The translations under genes were made by a program, and so were the position numbers. A stretch of DNA of 18,218 nucleotides from CAYONM01 sp964405325 (lineage in GTDB: Bacteria; Planctomycetota; UBA11346), in the NCBI GenBank assembly GCA_964405325.1, contig CAYONM010000054.1, forward strand, positions 1 to 18,218, read 5' to 3'. This document shows, piece by piece, positions 1-7,476 of the stretch (the first letter of the stretch is position 1; every line of letters starts with the position of its first letter). The notes under the pieces are model-generated. The model had not been told where the DNA came from. It saw only the letters and a list, made by a program, of their open reading frames with translations, and ran no database searches.

Positions 1-265
1 GCTTCACCTTTTCCACCTCGCGCGCCTGGGCCTCCACACTCATATTCTTGTGGATGACGCCCAAGCCACCCAGCTGCGCCAAGGCGATCGCCACTTTATG
101 TTCCGTGACGGTGTCCATGGCTGCCGAGAGCACCGGCAGATTGAGACGGATGCGCCTGGTCAGCTGGGTGGCCAGATGCACGTCTCGTGGCGTCAACTCG
201 CTGTACTGTGGCACCAGCAACAGATCATCGAAGGTCAGCGCTTCCTGCGCCAGGATCCGAGCCAT
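1..265 (-). CDS. guaB: IMP dehydrogenase, N-terminal part (cut by window edge)
   Basis: IMP dehydrogenase oxidises IMP to XMP with NAD+, the first committed step of GMP synthesis, in the cytosol. Only the first 88 codons lie in the window; the gene runs off the left edge. The minus-strand reading begins MARILAQEALTFDDLLLVPQ and continues with LPVLSAAMDTVTEHKVAIAL and LGGLGVIHKNM. These are the characteristic N-terminal strand and first barrel segments of the family (FDDVLLVP, SAAMDTVTE, GGLGVIHKN). The start is set by a strong Shine-Dalgarno site, AGGAGGGG on the minus strand (272-279), six bases before the ATG. The catalytic cysteine loop and any CBS domains lie outside, so activity cannot be judged. 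It is divergent from cdsA across 113 bases. Identification is secure from the motifs. Confidence 0.94.
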   Translation of the reverse strand, partial: MARILAQEALTFDDLLLVPQYSELTPRDVHLATQLTRRIRLNLPVLSAAMDTVTEHKVAIALAQLGGLGVIHKNMSVEAQAREVEKVK

Positions 266-378
266 GGAATACCCCTCCTGCGGGAGAAAAGGCAGCATTG
301 TCCGTGAGAAGCACAGAAAGCAAGGTGCCCGGAGTTCCCAGCCTTTGCGGCCTCTGACGCAGGCCTAGCATACCGGCC

Positions 379-1290
379 ATGTCTCCGGAATTACGCAATC
401 GTCTGCTGATCGGCCCGCTCTTGGCGGCCAGCGCCATCGGCGGTTTGGTGGTGGACCTCCTGACCGGCCATCATTACGGCGCCCTGATCCTGGTCAGCCT
501 GGTCATCCTGCTGGGTGCGGCCGAACTGCGGCAGATTTCGCGCCATGTACACAGCCAGATCCCCATCGGACCGTTGCTGGTCTGCAGCCTGTTGTTGTGC
601 GGCTATTATTTTGCCGCCCATGACGACAGCTATGCCAACCCATGGCTGCCCAGCGACATCAGGCAGGTGCCGATACCGGCGCTGATCCTGTGCAGCGGCT
701 TTATATGGATGTGCGCGGTGCACATGGCGCGCAAGGGCTCGGAGGATTTCACCCGTTACGTCGGCCTGGGCATGCTGTGCCTGAGCTACCTGGGCTTTGG
801 CACTGCCATGGAGCTGCCGCTGGCAACTCTGCCCGATTTAGGCCCCTCCGATTGGGGCCATGCCACCCGTGGCACGCAATTGGTGTTGCTGCACATCGTC
901 GCCTGCAAGGCCGGCGATGTGTTCGCCTTTTTTGGCGGTCGTGCCTTTGGCCGGCACAAGATGGCACCGCGAGTCAGCCCAGGCAAAACCTGGGAGGGCT
1001 TTGCCTGCGCCATGGTTGGCGCGGTCTTCAGCACCTGGTTGACCACCGTGATTCTTGCCAGCTTCGACCTACCACCTGCATTCAGTCAGGCCTGGCACCT
1101 TCTGTTGTGGGGCTTGCTGCTGGGGGCCCTGGGCGTGCTGGGCGATCTGGTGGAAAGCTGCCTGAAACGGGACGCCGGCCTGAAGGACTCCTCGCAGATC
1201 GTTCCCGGTTTCGGCGGCTTTCTCGATGTGTTTGATGCCCTGATCCTGTCGGCGCCCGCAGCGTATGCCCTGGGGCTGCTGCTCGGTTAA
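379..1290 (+). CDS. cdsA: Phosphatidate cytidylyltransferase (CDP-diacylglycerol synthase), variant signature
   Basis: This integral membrane enzyme makes CDP-diacylglycerol from phosphatidic acid and CTP, the branch point for bacterial phospholipids. The 303-residue product has about seven or eight hydrophobic segments. Near the C-terminus is the family block: S260-x-L-K-R264, K269-D270, PGFGG at 276-280 and D283-V-F-D286. An upstream GDVFAFFGGRAFG plus SPGKTWEGF stretch is also typical of CdsA. The classical signature has PGHGG and DR-x-D; here His is Phe (F278) and Arg is Val (V284), while the paired aspartates and the KR/KD residues remain. From memory, similar variants occur in PVC-type bacteria; this was not checked. 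No clear Shine-Dalgarno site precedes the ATG at 379. The stop shares the bases TTAA with the convergent small membrane gene. Confidence 0.9.
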   Translation: MSPELRNRLLIGPLLAASAIGGLVVDLLTGHHYGALILVSLVILLGAAELRQISRHVHSQIPIGPLLVCSLLLCGYYFAAHDDSYANPWLPSDIRQVPIPALILCSGFIWMCAVHMARKGSEDFTRYVGLGMLCLSYLGFGTAMELPLATLPDLGPSDWGHATRGTQLVLLHIVACKAGDVFAFFGGRAFGRHKMAPRVSPGKTWEGFACAMVGAVFSTWLTTVILASFDLPPAFSQAWHLLLWGLLLGALGVLGDLVESCLKRDAGLKDSSQIVPGFGGFLDVFDALILSAPAAYALGLLLG

Positions 1291-1511
1291 GGCGACTGCT
1301 GCACCGCTTCTGTCACTTGGTCATCACCCCAGATGCCCAGCTGTTGGCCGAACACGGCCAACAGCAGCAGGATGGCGCCCACCAACACGATGCCAATGGT
1401 GAACAGCCACATCGCCAGCTTTTTCAGCAGCATCAACAGACCGATCAGGATGACGAGGGCGATCACCGCGATCACCGCCAAGACAATGGGATTTTGCAGG
1501 GCTTCTGGCAT
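1287..1511 (-). CDS. Small two-helix membrane protein, unknown function
   Basis: A 74-residue product with two strongly hydrophobic stretches, about residues 9-30 and 34-55, separated by a short positive LLKKLA turn. The C-terminal tail is polar and acidic (GDDQVTEAVQQSP). The predicted shape is a helical hairpin in the membrane. The hydrophobic pattern fits a coding frame better than the antisense frames, but codon bias alone cannot prove a gene this short. No good Shine-Dalgarno site is seen before the ATG. It converges on cdsA and its TAA overlaps the cdsA TAA (TTAA, 1287-1290). It is separated from fusA upstream by two terminator-like hairpins, so it probably has its own promoter. I do not recognise a family. 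Confidence 0.55.
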   Translation of the reverse strand: MPEALQNPIVLAVIAVIALVILIGLLMLLKKLAMWLFTIGIVLVGAILLLLAVFGQQLGIWGDDQVTEAVQQSP

Positions 1512-1567
1512 GATGCCGGCATGCTAGCAAAGCGAGCGCGTCTGGCGAGCAGGAAGCCATAAGCCAA

Positions 1568-1597
1568 AACAACCGCCCTCGATCGAGGGCGGTTGTT
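1568..1597 (-). terminator. Perfect 30-bp palindrome with T-rich flank, likely terminator
   Basis: The 30 bases are a perfect inverted repeat centred between 1582 and 1583, with core CCGCCCTC/GAGGGCGG. On the minus strand the arm is followed by TTGTTTTGG, a short T-rich tract. This suits a rho-independent terminator downstream of the fusA region; the plus-strand flank (TTGTTCGG) is weaker. A palindromic protein-binding site is possible but less likely. Confidence 0.6.
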
Positions 1598-1621
1598 CGG
1601 TGATAATGCGCGAGGTGGGCC

Positions 1622-1672
1622 GAAAAACCCGCGAAGCGGACACATCGCGAGGTCCGAGCCGGACTGGCGGGT
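1622..1672 (-). terminator. Branched GC hairpin ending in five T on the minus strand
   Basis: An outer stem pairs 1627-1632 (ACCCGC) with 1667-1672 (GCGGGT). Inside it, GTCCG (1652-1656) pairs with CGGAC (1660-1664) around a three-base loop. Alternatively CCGC (1629-1632) pairs with GCGG (1636-1639). On the minus strand the structure runs straight into TTTTT (complement of 1623-1627). It therefore looks like a rho-independent terminator for fusA or for an RNA processed from its 3' region. Confidence 0.45.
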
Positions 1673-1692
1673 AAAGCCCCCCTCTGACTGAA

Positions 1693-1853
1693 GGGCCTCT
1701 CTATAAACTCAGGTCGAGCCAGGCGCAGACGATTTTTGGTCCTGCCAAGGCGCTGGGGCCGAAGGAAGAGCAGGGCTATTTCGAGGTTCCAGCAACGCAG
1801 GCAGGACCGGAAAGCGCAAGTCTGGCGAAGTGCCTGAGTTTTGAGAGGTGCCC
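1693..1853. ncRNA. Rod-shaped structured RNA candidate with central bubble (6S-like architecture)
   Basis: This 161-base stretch folds back on itself along its whole length. The closing stem pairs 1693-1695 with 1851-1853, 1696-1701 (CCTCTC) with 1843-1848, and 1705-1713 (AAACTCAGG) with 1833-1841. The apical stem pairs 1738-1746 (GGTCCTGCC) with 1800-1808 and 1752-1760 (GCTGGGGCC) with 1785-1793. Between them is an exactly symmetric internal loop, 24 bases on each side (1714-1737 and 1809-1832), with only partial internal pairing. A long rod with one large central bubble and this size is the hallmark of 6S RNA, which mimics an open promoter for RNA polymerase. The strand is unsettled. Two G-U pairs in the apical stem favour plus, while the terminators at 1568-1672 favour minus. 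It could also be a structured fusA 3' UTR. No primary-sequence match to known 6S RNA was recognised. Confidence 0.4.
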
Positions 1854-3941
1854 TTAAGCCTTCTTGGCGATCTTGTCGACCATGCTCTGGGGCACCGGCT
1901 TGTAGTCGCCGGGCTCCATGCTGAAGTTGGCACGGCCCTGGGTCAGTGAACGCAGCTCGGTGGTGTAGCCGAACATCTCCGACAGCGGCACTTCGCCGCG
2001 GACGTTGGTGATGATGCCACGGCTCTCGGTCTCCGAGATGATCGCGCGTTTGGAGTTCAGGCTGCCGATCACGTTGCCGGTGAATTCCTCAGGCGTCTCG
2101 ACCTCGACCCGCATCCACGGCTCGAGAATCTGCACGCCCAGGTCAGGATAAGCGGTGCGCACAGCCAAAGCGCCGGCAGCACGGAAGGCCATTTCCGATG
2201 AGTCCACATCGTGGTAGCTACCGAAGGTCAGAGTGACGTGTACACCGATGATCGGGAAACCGGCAATATAACCGCGCTCCAACTCGGCCCGGACACCAGC
2301 TTCGACCGCCGGGATGTATTCGCGCGGAATCACACCGCCCTTGATCTTGTCCGCGAAGTGGAAGTCGCCCAAGGTCTGACGCTCTTCCTCAGTCATCGGC
2401 CGGATGGTGACCAGACAGTCGCCATACTGACCGCTACCACCCGTCTGTTTGACGTGCTTACCACGCACTTCCAACTCACGCGTGATGCTCTCGCGGTAGC
2501 TGACTCGCGGTGTGCCGACGGTGGCATCCACTTTGAAGTCATCCAACATGCGATGCTGCAACACTTCCAGATGCAACTCGCCCATGCCGGCAATGATCAG
2601 CTGGCCGGTCTCGCCATCGATCCAGCGTTTGAAGGTGGGATCTTCGCGCTGCATCTTAGCCAGGGCGTTGGCCAGCTTTTCCTTGTCGGCGTTGGATTTG
2701 GGCTCGATGGCCATGGAGATCACCGGTTCGGCAAAGGTGATGCCTTCCAAGATCGCCTGGTTGTTTTCTGGACAGAGGGTTTCGCCGGTGGCGGCGGACT
2801 TCAGACCGACAATGGCGCAAATATCACCGGCACCAACCTCGTCGACTGAGCTCTGCTGCATGGCGTGCAGCTTCACCAGGCGCGAGCAGCGCTCTTTCTT
2901 CTGCTGGTTGGGACAGAAGACCTGATCACCGGTCTTGATCTGACCCTGATAGACGCGGACGAAGCTCAGCTCGCCATGCGGAGTACTCATCACCTTGAAG
3001 ATCAGGGCGCGCAGCGGGGCGTCGGAATCGGGCTTGGTGGGAATGGGGTTCTCATGGAGCTGGTCGTCCATGGCGAACTGATTCATGTTGTGCACGGATT
3101 CGGGATCGGGCAGATAGTCGACAATGGCATCCAGCAAGGGCTGCACACCAACATTCCGCAGCGCCGAGCCGGCCAGCACCGGCTGGAACAGGTAGTTGTA
3201 CACACCGTGGCGGATGCCTTCCTGCAGGTCTTCCAGGCTGAGGTCACCGTTTTCCAGGTACTTCTCCATCAGCTCTTCGGATTCCTGGGCGATATGCTCC
3301 AGCATCTCGCCGCGCAATTCGGCAGCACGTTCAGCCTCGTCGGCGGGGATCTCATGGCTAACCATGTCCTCACCCTTCTCGCCTTCGAAGGTGTAGTACT
3401 TCTGATGCACCAGATCGACGATGCCCTCCAGCTCGTCACCGGCACCCTTGGGATACTGCAGCATCACCGGAATGGCACCCAAGCGAGCCTTGATCTGCTC
3501 GACCACATTAAAGTAATCAGCACCAACGCGGTCCATCTTGTTGATGAACACCATGCGTGGCACTTTGTATTTATCGGCCTGACGCCAAACCGTTTCAGAC
3601 TGAGCCTGCACGCCACCAACGCCGCAGAACACCACCACCGCGCCATCCAGCACGCGACAGCTCCGCTCCACCTCGGCAGTGAAGTCGACGTGTCCGGGAG
3701 TGTCGATCAGATTGCAATCATAACCACGCCATTTCACCGAAGTTGCAGCAGCAGTAATGGTGATGCCACGCTCCTGCTCTTCCTTCATCCAGTCCATGGT
3801 GGCGGCGCCTTCGTGCACCTCACCGATCTTGTGGCTCTTGCCAGTGTAGTAGAGAACGCGCTCGGACACCGTGGTCTTGCCAGAGTCGATATGCGCGATG
3901 ATGCCGAAGTTACGCATCTTCTTGATGTTGATGGCGGCCAT
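1854..3941 (-). CDS. fusA: Translation elongation factor G
   Basis: EF-G is the GTPase that drives ribosomal translocation and, with ribosome recycling factor, takes part in recycling. The product has 695 residues, the normal length. Residues 16-23 are the P-loop AHIDSGKT, residues 80-84 the switch II DTPGH, and residues 134-137 the G4 NKMD; domains II-V follow with no gap visible. The P-loop has Ser where most bacterial EF-Gs have Ala (HIDAGKT); Ser is common in mitochondrial-type and some spirochaete and planctomycete EF-Gs. The start at 3941 is supported by GGAG seven bases upstream on the minus strand. It is not in the usual str operon with rpsL, rpsG and tuf; here it stands alone, divergent from fabV and followed by structured RNA and terminators. 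Confidence 0.97.
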   Translation of the reverse strand: MAAINIKKMRNFGIIAHIDSGKTTVSERVLYYTGKSHKIGEVHEGAATMDWMKEEQERGITITAAATSVKWRGYDCNLIDTPGHVDFTAEVERSCRVLDGAVVVFCGVGGVQAQSETVWRQADKYKVPRMVFINKMDRVGADYFNVVEQIKARLGAIPVMLQYPKGAGDELEGIVDLVHQKYYTFEGEKGEDMVSHEIPADEAERAAELRGEMLEHIAQESEELMEKYLENGDLSLEDLQEGIRHGVYNYLFQPVLAGSALRNVGVQPLLDAIVDYLPDPESVHNMNQFAMDDQLHENPIPTKPDSDAPLRALIFKVMSTPHGELSFVRVYQGQIKTGDQVFCPNQQKKERCSRLVKLHAMQQSSVDEVGAGDICAIVGLKSAATGETLCPENNQAILEGITFAEPVISMAIEPKSNADKEKLANALAKMQREDPTFKRWIDGETGQLIIAGMGELHLEVLQHRMLDDFKVDATVGTPRVSYRESITRELEVRGKHVKQTGGSGQYGDCLVTIRPMTEEERQTLGDFHFADKIKGGVIPREYIPAVEAGVRAELERGYIAGFPIIGVHVTLTFGSYHDVDSSEMAFRAAGALAVRTAYPDLGVQILEPWMRVEVETPEEFTGNVIGSLNSKRAIISETESRGIITNVRGEVPLSEMFGYTTELRSLTQGRANFSMEPGDYKPVPQSMVDKIAKKA

Positions 3942-4150
3942 GATTGCTCCGTTGGCGTTGGCTCAGCTGATGAATAAGCGACAAGGCCGGGCGAAACGAG
4001 CCCCCGGCTATGAGGGCGCGTCATGATGGGCCCGATGCCTGGTTGACAAGGGCTGAATGCGGCGGAAGCACTGGTTCTTTCGTCGTTCGTGTGCCGTCAA
4101 CAATCGCGCCACCCGTCGGCCATTTGCCGCCCGCCCGAGAAAGGTCTTCC

Positions 4151-5335
4151 ATGCCCGAGCAAGTGATCACCCCCCGCATTCGTGGTTTTCTGTGCCTGAC
4201 CGCCCACCCCGAAGGCTGCGCGGCCAACGTGCGCAAACAGATCGAATACATCCGCGGCCAGTGCCCCGGGCAGGGCCTGGGACGGGTGCTGGTGATCGGT
4301 GCCAGTACCGGCTTCGGCCTGTCCAGCTTGCTGACCAGCCTGTTCGGCTATGGCGCTGATGCCGTAGCCATCGGCCTGGAACGCGAGCCCTCCGAGCGCA
4401 AACCCGGCTCGGCCGGCTGGTACAATTTGACCGAAGCCAAGGCCCAGGCCCAGGCCGCCGGTCGCCAATTGCAGGTCCTTAATGGTGATGCTTTCAGCCA
4501 GGAATTGAAGGACCAGACCATCGCCACCCTGAAGCAGGACTTCGGTCCAGTGGATCTGGTGATCTACAGCCTGGCCGCACCGCGCCGCAAAGCCGGCGAG
4601 ACCACTTACAGCTCGGTGCTGAAACCCATTGGCAAGGGCTTCACTGGCAAAACCATCGACCTGGACAAGGACACCGTCACCGAAGCCGGTTTCGAACCCG
4701 CCAGCGACGAGGAAATCGCCGCCACCATCAAGGTGATGGGCGGCGACGACTGGGAGGTCTGGATCGAAGCCCTACGCGCACACGACCTGCTGGCCGCCGG
4801 CTGTCGCACCGTGGCCTACAGCTACATCGGCCCCGCGGTCACCGAGGCCATTTATCGCAGCGGCACCATCGGCAAAGCCAAGGAGCACCTGGAAGCCACC
4901 GCCCAGGAGCTGGACGCGATCCTGCACGCCCACTGCGGCGGCCATGCCTGGGTCAGCGTCAACAAGGCCCTGGTCACCCAGGCTTCGGCCGCGATTCCAG
5001 TGGTCAGTCTGTATGTCAGCATCCTGTTCAAGGTCATGAAGGAAGCCGGCGTCCACGAAGACTGCATGGAACAGATCGCCCGCCTGTTCACCGATCACAT
5101 CGGCCCCGGCCTGACCCCGAAGCTGGATCCACAGGGACGTATCCGCATGGACGACAAGGAGATGGCACCAACGATCCAAAAGCGGGTGGCCGAGCTCTGG
5201 GACCAGGTGGCCAGCGACAATCTGATGGAATTGACCGATTACACCGGCTTCAAGCGCGCTTTCCGACAACTATTCGGCTTTGAAGTGCCCGGCATCGATT
5301 ACCAGCAGCCGACCGAAATCATCCGGAGCTGGTAA
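4151..5335 (+). CDS. fabV: Trans-2-enoyl-ACP/CoA reductase FabV
   Basis: FabV carries out the last step of each fatty-acid elongation cycle, reducing the trans-2-enoyl thioester with NADH. It is a triclosan-tolerant alternative to FabI. The chosen ATG at 4151 gives 394 residues, typical for FabV, and begins MPEQVITPRIRGFLCLTAHP, the usual N-terminus; an in-frame ATG at 4010 would add 47 atypical residues. GAAAGG lies a few bases upstream as a ribosome site. The dinucleotide loop GASTGFG is at about 50-56. The active-site Tyr-x8-Lys motif is intact as Y235 and K244, within IYRSGTIGKAKEHLE; the numbering matches characterised FabV. It stands alone, divergent from fusA, with a hairpin terminator downstream. 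Whether the genome also has fabI cannot be seen here. Confidence 0.97.
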   Translation: MPEQVITPRIRGFLCLTAHPEGCAANVRKQIEYIRGQCPGQGLGRVLVIGASTGFGLSSLLTSLFGYGADAVAIGLEREPSERKPGSAGWYNLTEAKAQAQAAGRQLQVLNGDAFSQELKDQTIATLKQDFGPVDLVIYSLAAPRRKAGETTYSSVLKPIGKGFTGKTIDLDKDTVTEAGFEPASDEEIAATIKVMGGDDWEVWIEALRAHDLLAAGCRTVAYSYIGPAVTEAIYRSGTIGKAKEHLEATAQELDAILHAHCGGHAWVSVNKALVTQASAAIPVVSLYVSILFKVMKEAGVHEDCMEQIARLFTDHIGPGLTPKLDPQGRIRMDDKEMAPTIQKRVAELWDQVASDNLMELTDYTGFKRAFRQLFGFEVPGIDYQQPTEIIRSW

Positions 5336-5374
5336 AAGCTCACGCCACCACTGGAGTCTGCGAGGCGGAGCCCG

Positions 5375-5407
5375 CAAAAAAAAACAAAGACCGGGCATCG
5401 ACCGGTC
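5375..5407 (-). terminator. Strong rho-independent terminator of the folP-cdaA-ybbR operon
   Basis: On the minus strand a GACCGG/CCGGTC stem (5402-5407 with 5389-5394, seven-base loop) is followed directly by TTTGTTTTTTTTT (complement of 5376-5388). This is the best intrinsic terminator in the window. It lies about 260 bases beyond the ybbR stop, leaving a long 3' UTR. Confidence 0.75.
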
Positions 5408-5447
5408 ATATGAAACCCTTCGTGGGTTCCGAATGCCGCCCGGTTTG
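5390..5447 (+). terminator. Bipartite hairpin after fabV, plus-strand terminator candidate
   Basis: ACCGGGC (5390-5396) pairs with GCCCGGT (5438-5444), followed by TTG. Inside, AACCC (5414-5418) pairs with GGGTT (5424-5428). The outer stem competes with the minus-strand terminator stem for the same bases. The plan matches the element after radC at 18076-18132: an ACCGGGC outer stem plus an inner hairpin with an AACCC/GGGTT core. It probably ends the fabV transcript, but the T-run is short. Confidence 0.45.
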
Positions 5448-5668
5448 ACCGTTCCATTCAGAGGGGGCTCACGCCAAATCTCCCGGTGCCTATCCGGCTC
5501 GACCGCAGGCCAGACTCTGGCTTCGCGCCGCTGCGCGGCTTGAACGGGCACGCTCATGGACCCGTCGGGCTTGTTGTTTCCATCAGGGTCCAATTCAAAC
5601 CAAACGCGCGACAGCCCAAGCCCCCGAAACCGAAGATTCGCACGGATTTCGGGGACAGGCCCGCTTGA
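5448..5668. other. Intergenic region / ybbR 3' UTR with one long hairpin
   Basis: I see no convincing gene here. The short open frames have no family resemblance, no ribosome site and overlap neighbours. CCCCGAAA (5622-5629) pairs with TTTCGGGG (5647-5654), extended by CCG/CGG inside, just beyond the ybbR stop. It has no T-run on either strand, so it may be an RNA-stabilising 3' hairpin rather than a terminator. Confidence 0.4.
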
Positions 5669-6703
5669 TCATTCCAGCGGCACGATCGGCCCGCCATCGG
5701 GCTCCGGCCGCTGTGGCGGCGCCGGAGCCTGCTCCGGCGCTTGCGATTCGGCCAGACGTAAGGTGGCCTTCACCTGGACCGTGTCGTAACTGAACCAGGT
5801 GGGCCCGAGCACCCGCACCACCACCGACTGCGGCTCATCCAAGGGCCAGCTGGCGGAGACCTGAACCAGACCACGCAACTGCTCCTCGGGATTGAGGGCA
5901 TCCAACAGCGCCTGCGGCCCGCGAACCGGCACCGTGGCCGTACCCTGACTCAGCTCCACCCGAAAGCGCTTGAGCAGGTCTGGCGAAGCCGCTACCTGCA
6001 AGGGGATCTGCACGTTTTTCTGCGGCAACTGCGGCCGGATGATGATGCTGGCTTCCAGAAAACCTTCGTGCTGGACACGGACATCGCGCGGACTCACCAG
6101 CTGGATGGTTACTGCTTTGGTGATCTCTTCGCCCAGATCGGCCGGCACGGTGGACAGATCCACCGGCCGGGTCTCGATCTGCTCCAAGCGTTCCAACAGC
6201 GGCTCGGGGCCGAGCACCGTCAGATCCACCTGTTCCATGCGCAATTCGTAATCCAAGCCGTCCGGCAACCCCTGCACGGCGATTTGACTGGACACCGACA
6301 CGGTCTTGCTGGCCAAACGTTCGATCAGGACGCTCAGCTCCGGTACCGGCGCCACCTGATCGACCCGAATCTTGGGATTGAGCCCCAAAAGCTGCGGTGT
6401 GACGCTGAAACGCATCTTCCGCCCGACGATCAGCTCATCCTCTTCGATAGGCAATTGCAGAGGAACCGCTTCACCCAAGGCGCTGACCAGGCTCTTGGGA
6501 CCGGATATGTCAATATCCAAGGCCCGGGGGCTGACCTCGGTCACCACGTAGCCGTCCGGTACCCGCACATCATGCGCGGTGAATTCAGCCACCCGCAGGG
6601 TGCGCTCCAGGGTAATGAGATCGGAGGTGTAGAAATACAAGGCCACCGCGAAAAACAGCGCGATGATTTTGTATTGCCAATTCCCGGTCAGCAGCTCGAT
6701 CAT
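5669..6703 (-). CDS. ybbR: YbbR-domain membrane protein (CdaR-type regulator of c-di-AMP cyclase)
   Basis: A 344-residue protein with one N-terminal membrane helix (about residues 10-27, YKIIALFFAVALYFYTSD) and a long extracytoplasmic part. Three YbbR-type repeats can be seen, each closing with a GPxxLxxxL motif, at about 68-76, 164-173 and 257-265. The C-terminal 30 residues are Pro- and Glu-rich. In Firmicutes the YbbR protein CdaR binds the CdaA cyclase and modulates c-di-AMP output; the same role is inferred here. The start codon overlaps the cdaA stop by four bases (6700-6703), implying translational coupling. Firmicute CdaR is followed by glmM; here there is no glmM, and the operon ends after a long 3' UTR. 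Confidence 0.88.
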   Translation of the reverse strand: MIELLTGNWQYKIIALFFAVALYFYTSDLITLERTLRVAEFTAHDVRVPDGYVVTEVSPRALDIDISGPKSLVSALGEAVPLQLPIEEDELIVGRKMRFSVTPQLLGLNPKIRVDQVAPVPELSVLIERLASKTVSVSSQIAVQGLPDGLDYELRMEQVDLTVLGPEPLLERLEQIETRPVDLSTVPADLGEEITKAVTIQLVSPRDVRVQHEGFLEASIIIRPQLPQKNVQIPLQVAASPDLLKRFRVELSQGTATVPVRGPQALLDALNPEEQLRGLVQVSASWPLDEPQSVVVRVLGPTWFSYDTVQVKATLRLAESQAPEQAPAPPQRPEPDGGPIVPLE

Positions 6704-7476
6704 GCTCTGGTCAACCTCCGGCCACGGGCGCCAAAATCACGAAACAGGCGATCGGCCAACTCATCACGAGTCAGGCCTCGGGTCAAACTCCCCCGATCCG
6801 CCAGGCTGATGGCTCCGCTCTCCTCAGATACCACCAGCGCCAAGGCATCGGTATCCTCGGAGATACCGATCGCCGCTCGATGTCGGGTGCCAGACAGAGC
6901 GCGGAACTCCTGATTCTGCGTCAGCGGCAGAATGACACCAGCGGCCACCACCCGACCCTCGCGAATGATCACCGCCCCATCGTGCACCGGGGAGTTTTTC
7001 CAGAAGATGGTCTGCAGGGCCCGGACATTGATGGCACAATCGAAGGGGCCAGCAGCAACGTAATTGTCAAGATGATCGGAGCGCTCCAACACGATCAGGG
7101 CACCGATCCGTTCGCGGGCCATCAACTCCACCGCCTCTACCAGCTTCTCTATGACGTTGGCGGTGGCGGATTGCTCTTGGGTGCCAAAAAAACGTCCCAT
7201 GCGAATGAACATACGTCGCATTTCCGGTTGAAAAACAATGGCCAGGATGATCGCCGAAAAACCAAGGATCGAGTTCAACAACGCGGTAATGGCGTACAAC
7301 TGCGCCTGCTGCGCCCCCCAGGCGGCCAGCACCACCAGGGCCATGGCCATGGCCATGCCCTTGATTTTACCACCGCCGGAAATGCGGTCGATAAACAACA
7401 ACAGGTAATAGATCAAACCGGTGAGGATCAGAACCTCGAGAACCGGCGCGATGATCGTTATATAAAAGCCGTCCAT
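6700..7476 (-). CDS. cdaA: Diadenylate cyclase CdaA (DisA_N domain, membrane-bound)
   Basis: CdaA condenses two ATP to cyclic di-AMP, a second messenger tied to cell wall homeostasis and potassium/osmotic balance. The 258-residue protein has three N-terminal membrane helices (about 5-28, 39-57 and 62-82), then FQPEMRRMFIRMGRF, a typical linker. The DisA_N catalytic domain follows. Both defining motifs are intact: D166-G-A168 (in NSPVHDGAVII) and R198-H-R200 (in SGTRHRAAIGISE). The length matches the CdaA/DacA class. The gene starts immediately after the folP stop (7477), with no spacer, and overlaps ybbR by four bases, so the three are surely co-transcribed. It is predicted to work at the inner face of the membrane with the YbbR protein as partner. 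Confidence 0.96.
   Translation of the reverse strand: MDGFYITIIAPVLEVLILTGLIYYLLLFIDRISGGGKIKGMAMAMALVVLAAWGAQQAQLYAITALLNSILGFSAIILAIVFQPEMRRMFIRMGRFFGTQEQSATANVIEKLVEAVELMARERIGALIVLERSDHLDNYVAAGPFDCAINVRALQTIFWKNSPVHDGAVIIREGRVVAAGVILPLTQNQEFRALSGTRHRAAIGISEDTDALALVVSEESGAISLADRGSLTRGLTRDELADRLFRDFGARGRRLTRA

Noticed and set aside
344..371. Promoter-like TTTGCG/TAGCAT pair before cdsA with a 16-base spacer
   Set aside because: The -10 would sit only seven bases before the ATG, which would need a leaderless transcript; both boxes are weak.
1738..1808. Possible SRP RNA (4.5S) because of GAAGGAAG followed by AGCAG at 1761-1773
   Set aside because: The near-invariant GGAA tetraloop with its flanking UCC/GGA pairs and the symmetric and asymmetric internal loops cannot be formed; the similarity is limited to a purine-rich stretch in the apical loop.
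2865..3977. 370-residue open frame antisense to fusA
   Set aside because: It is a shadow of the fusA coding frame in GC-rich DNA; the product has no recognisable motif and fusA itself is certain. The same holds for the frame at 2211-2849.
4043..4048. Exact TTGACA (-35 box) upstream of fabV
   Set aside because: No acceptable -10 box lies 16-18 bases downstream (AAGCAC at 17); one hexamer alone is not support for a promoter.
5280..5789. Several small plus-strand frames between fabV and ybbR
   Set aside because: They overlap real genes or terminator structures, are Pro/Arg/Ser-rich and have no ribosome sites.
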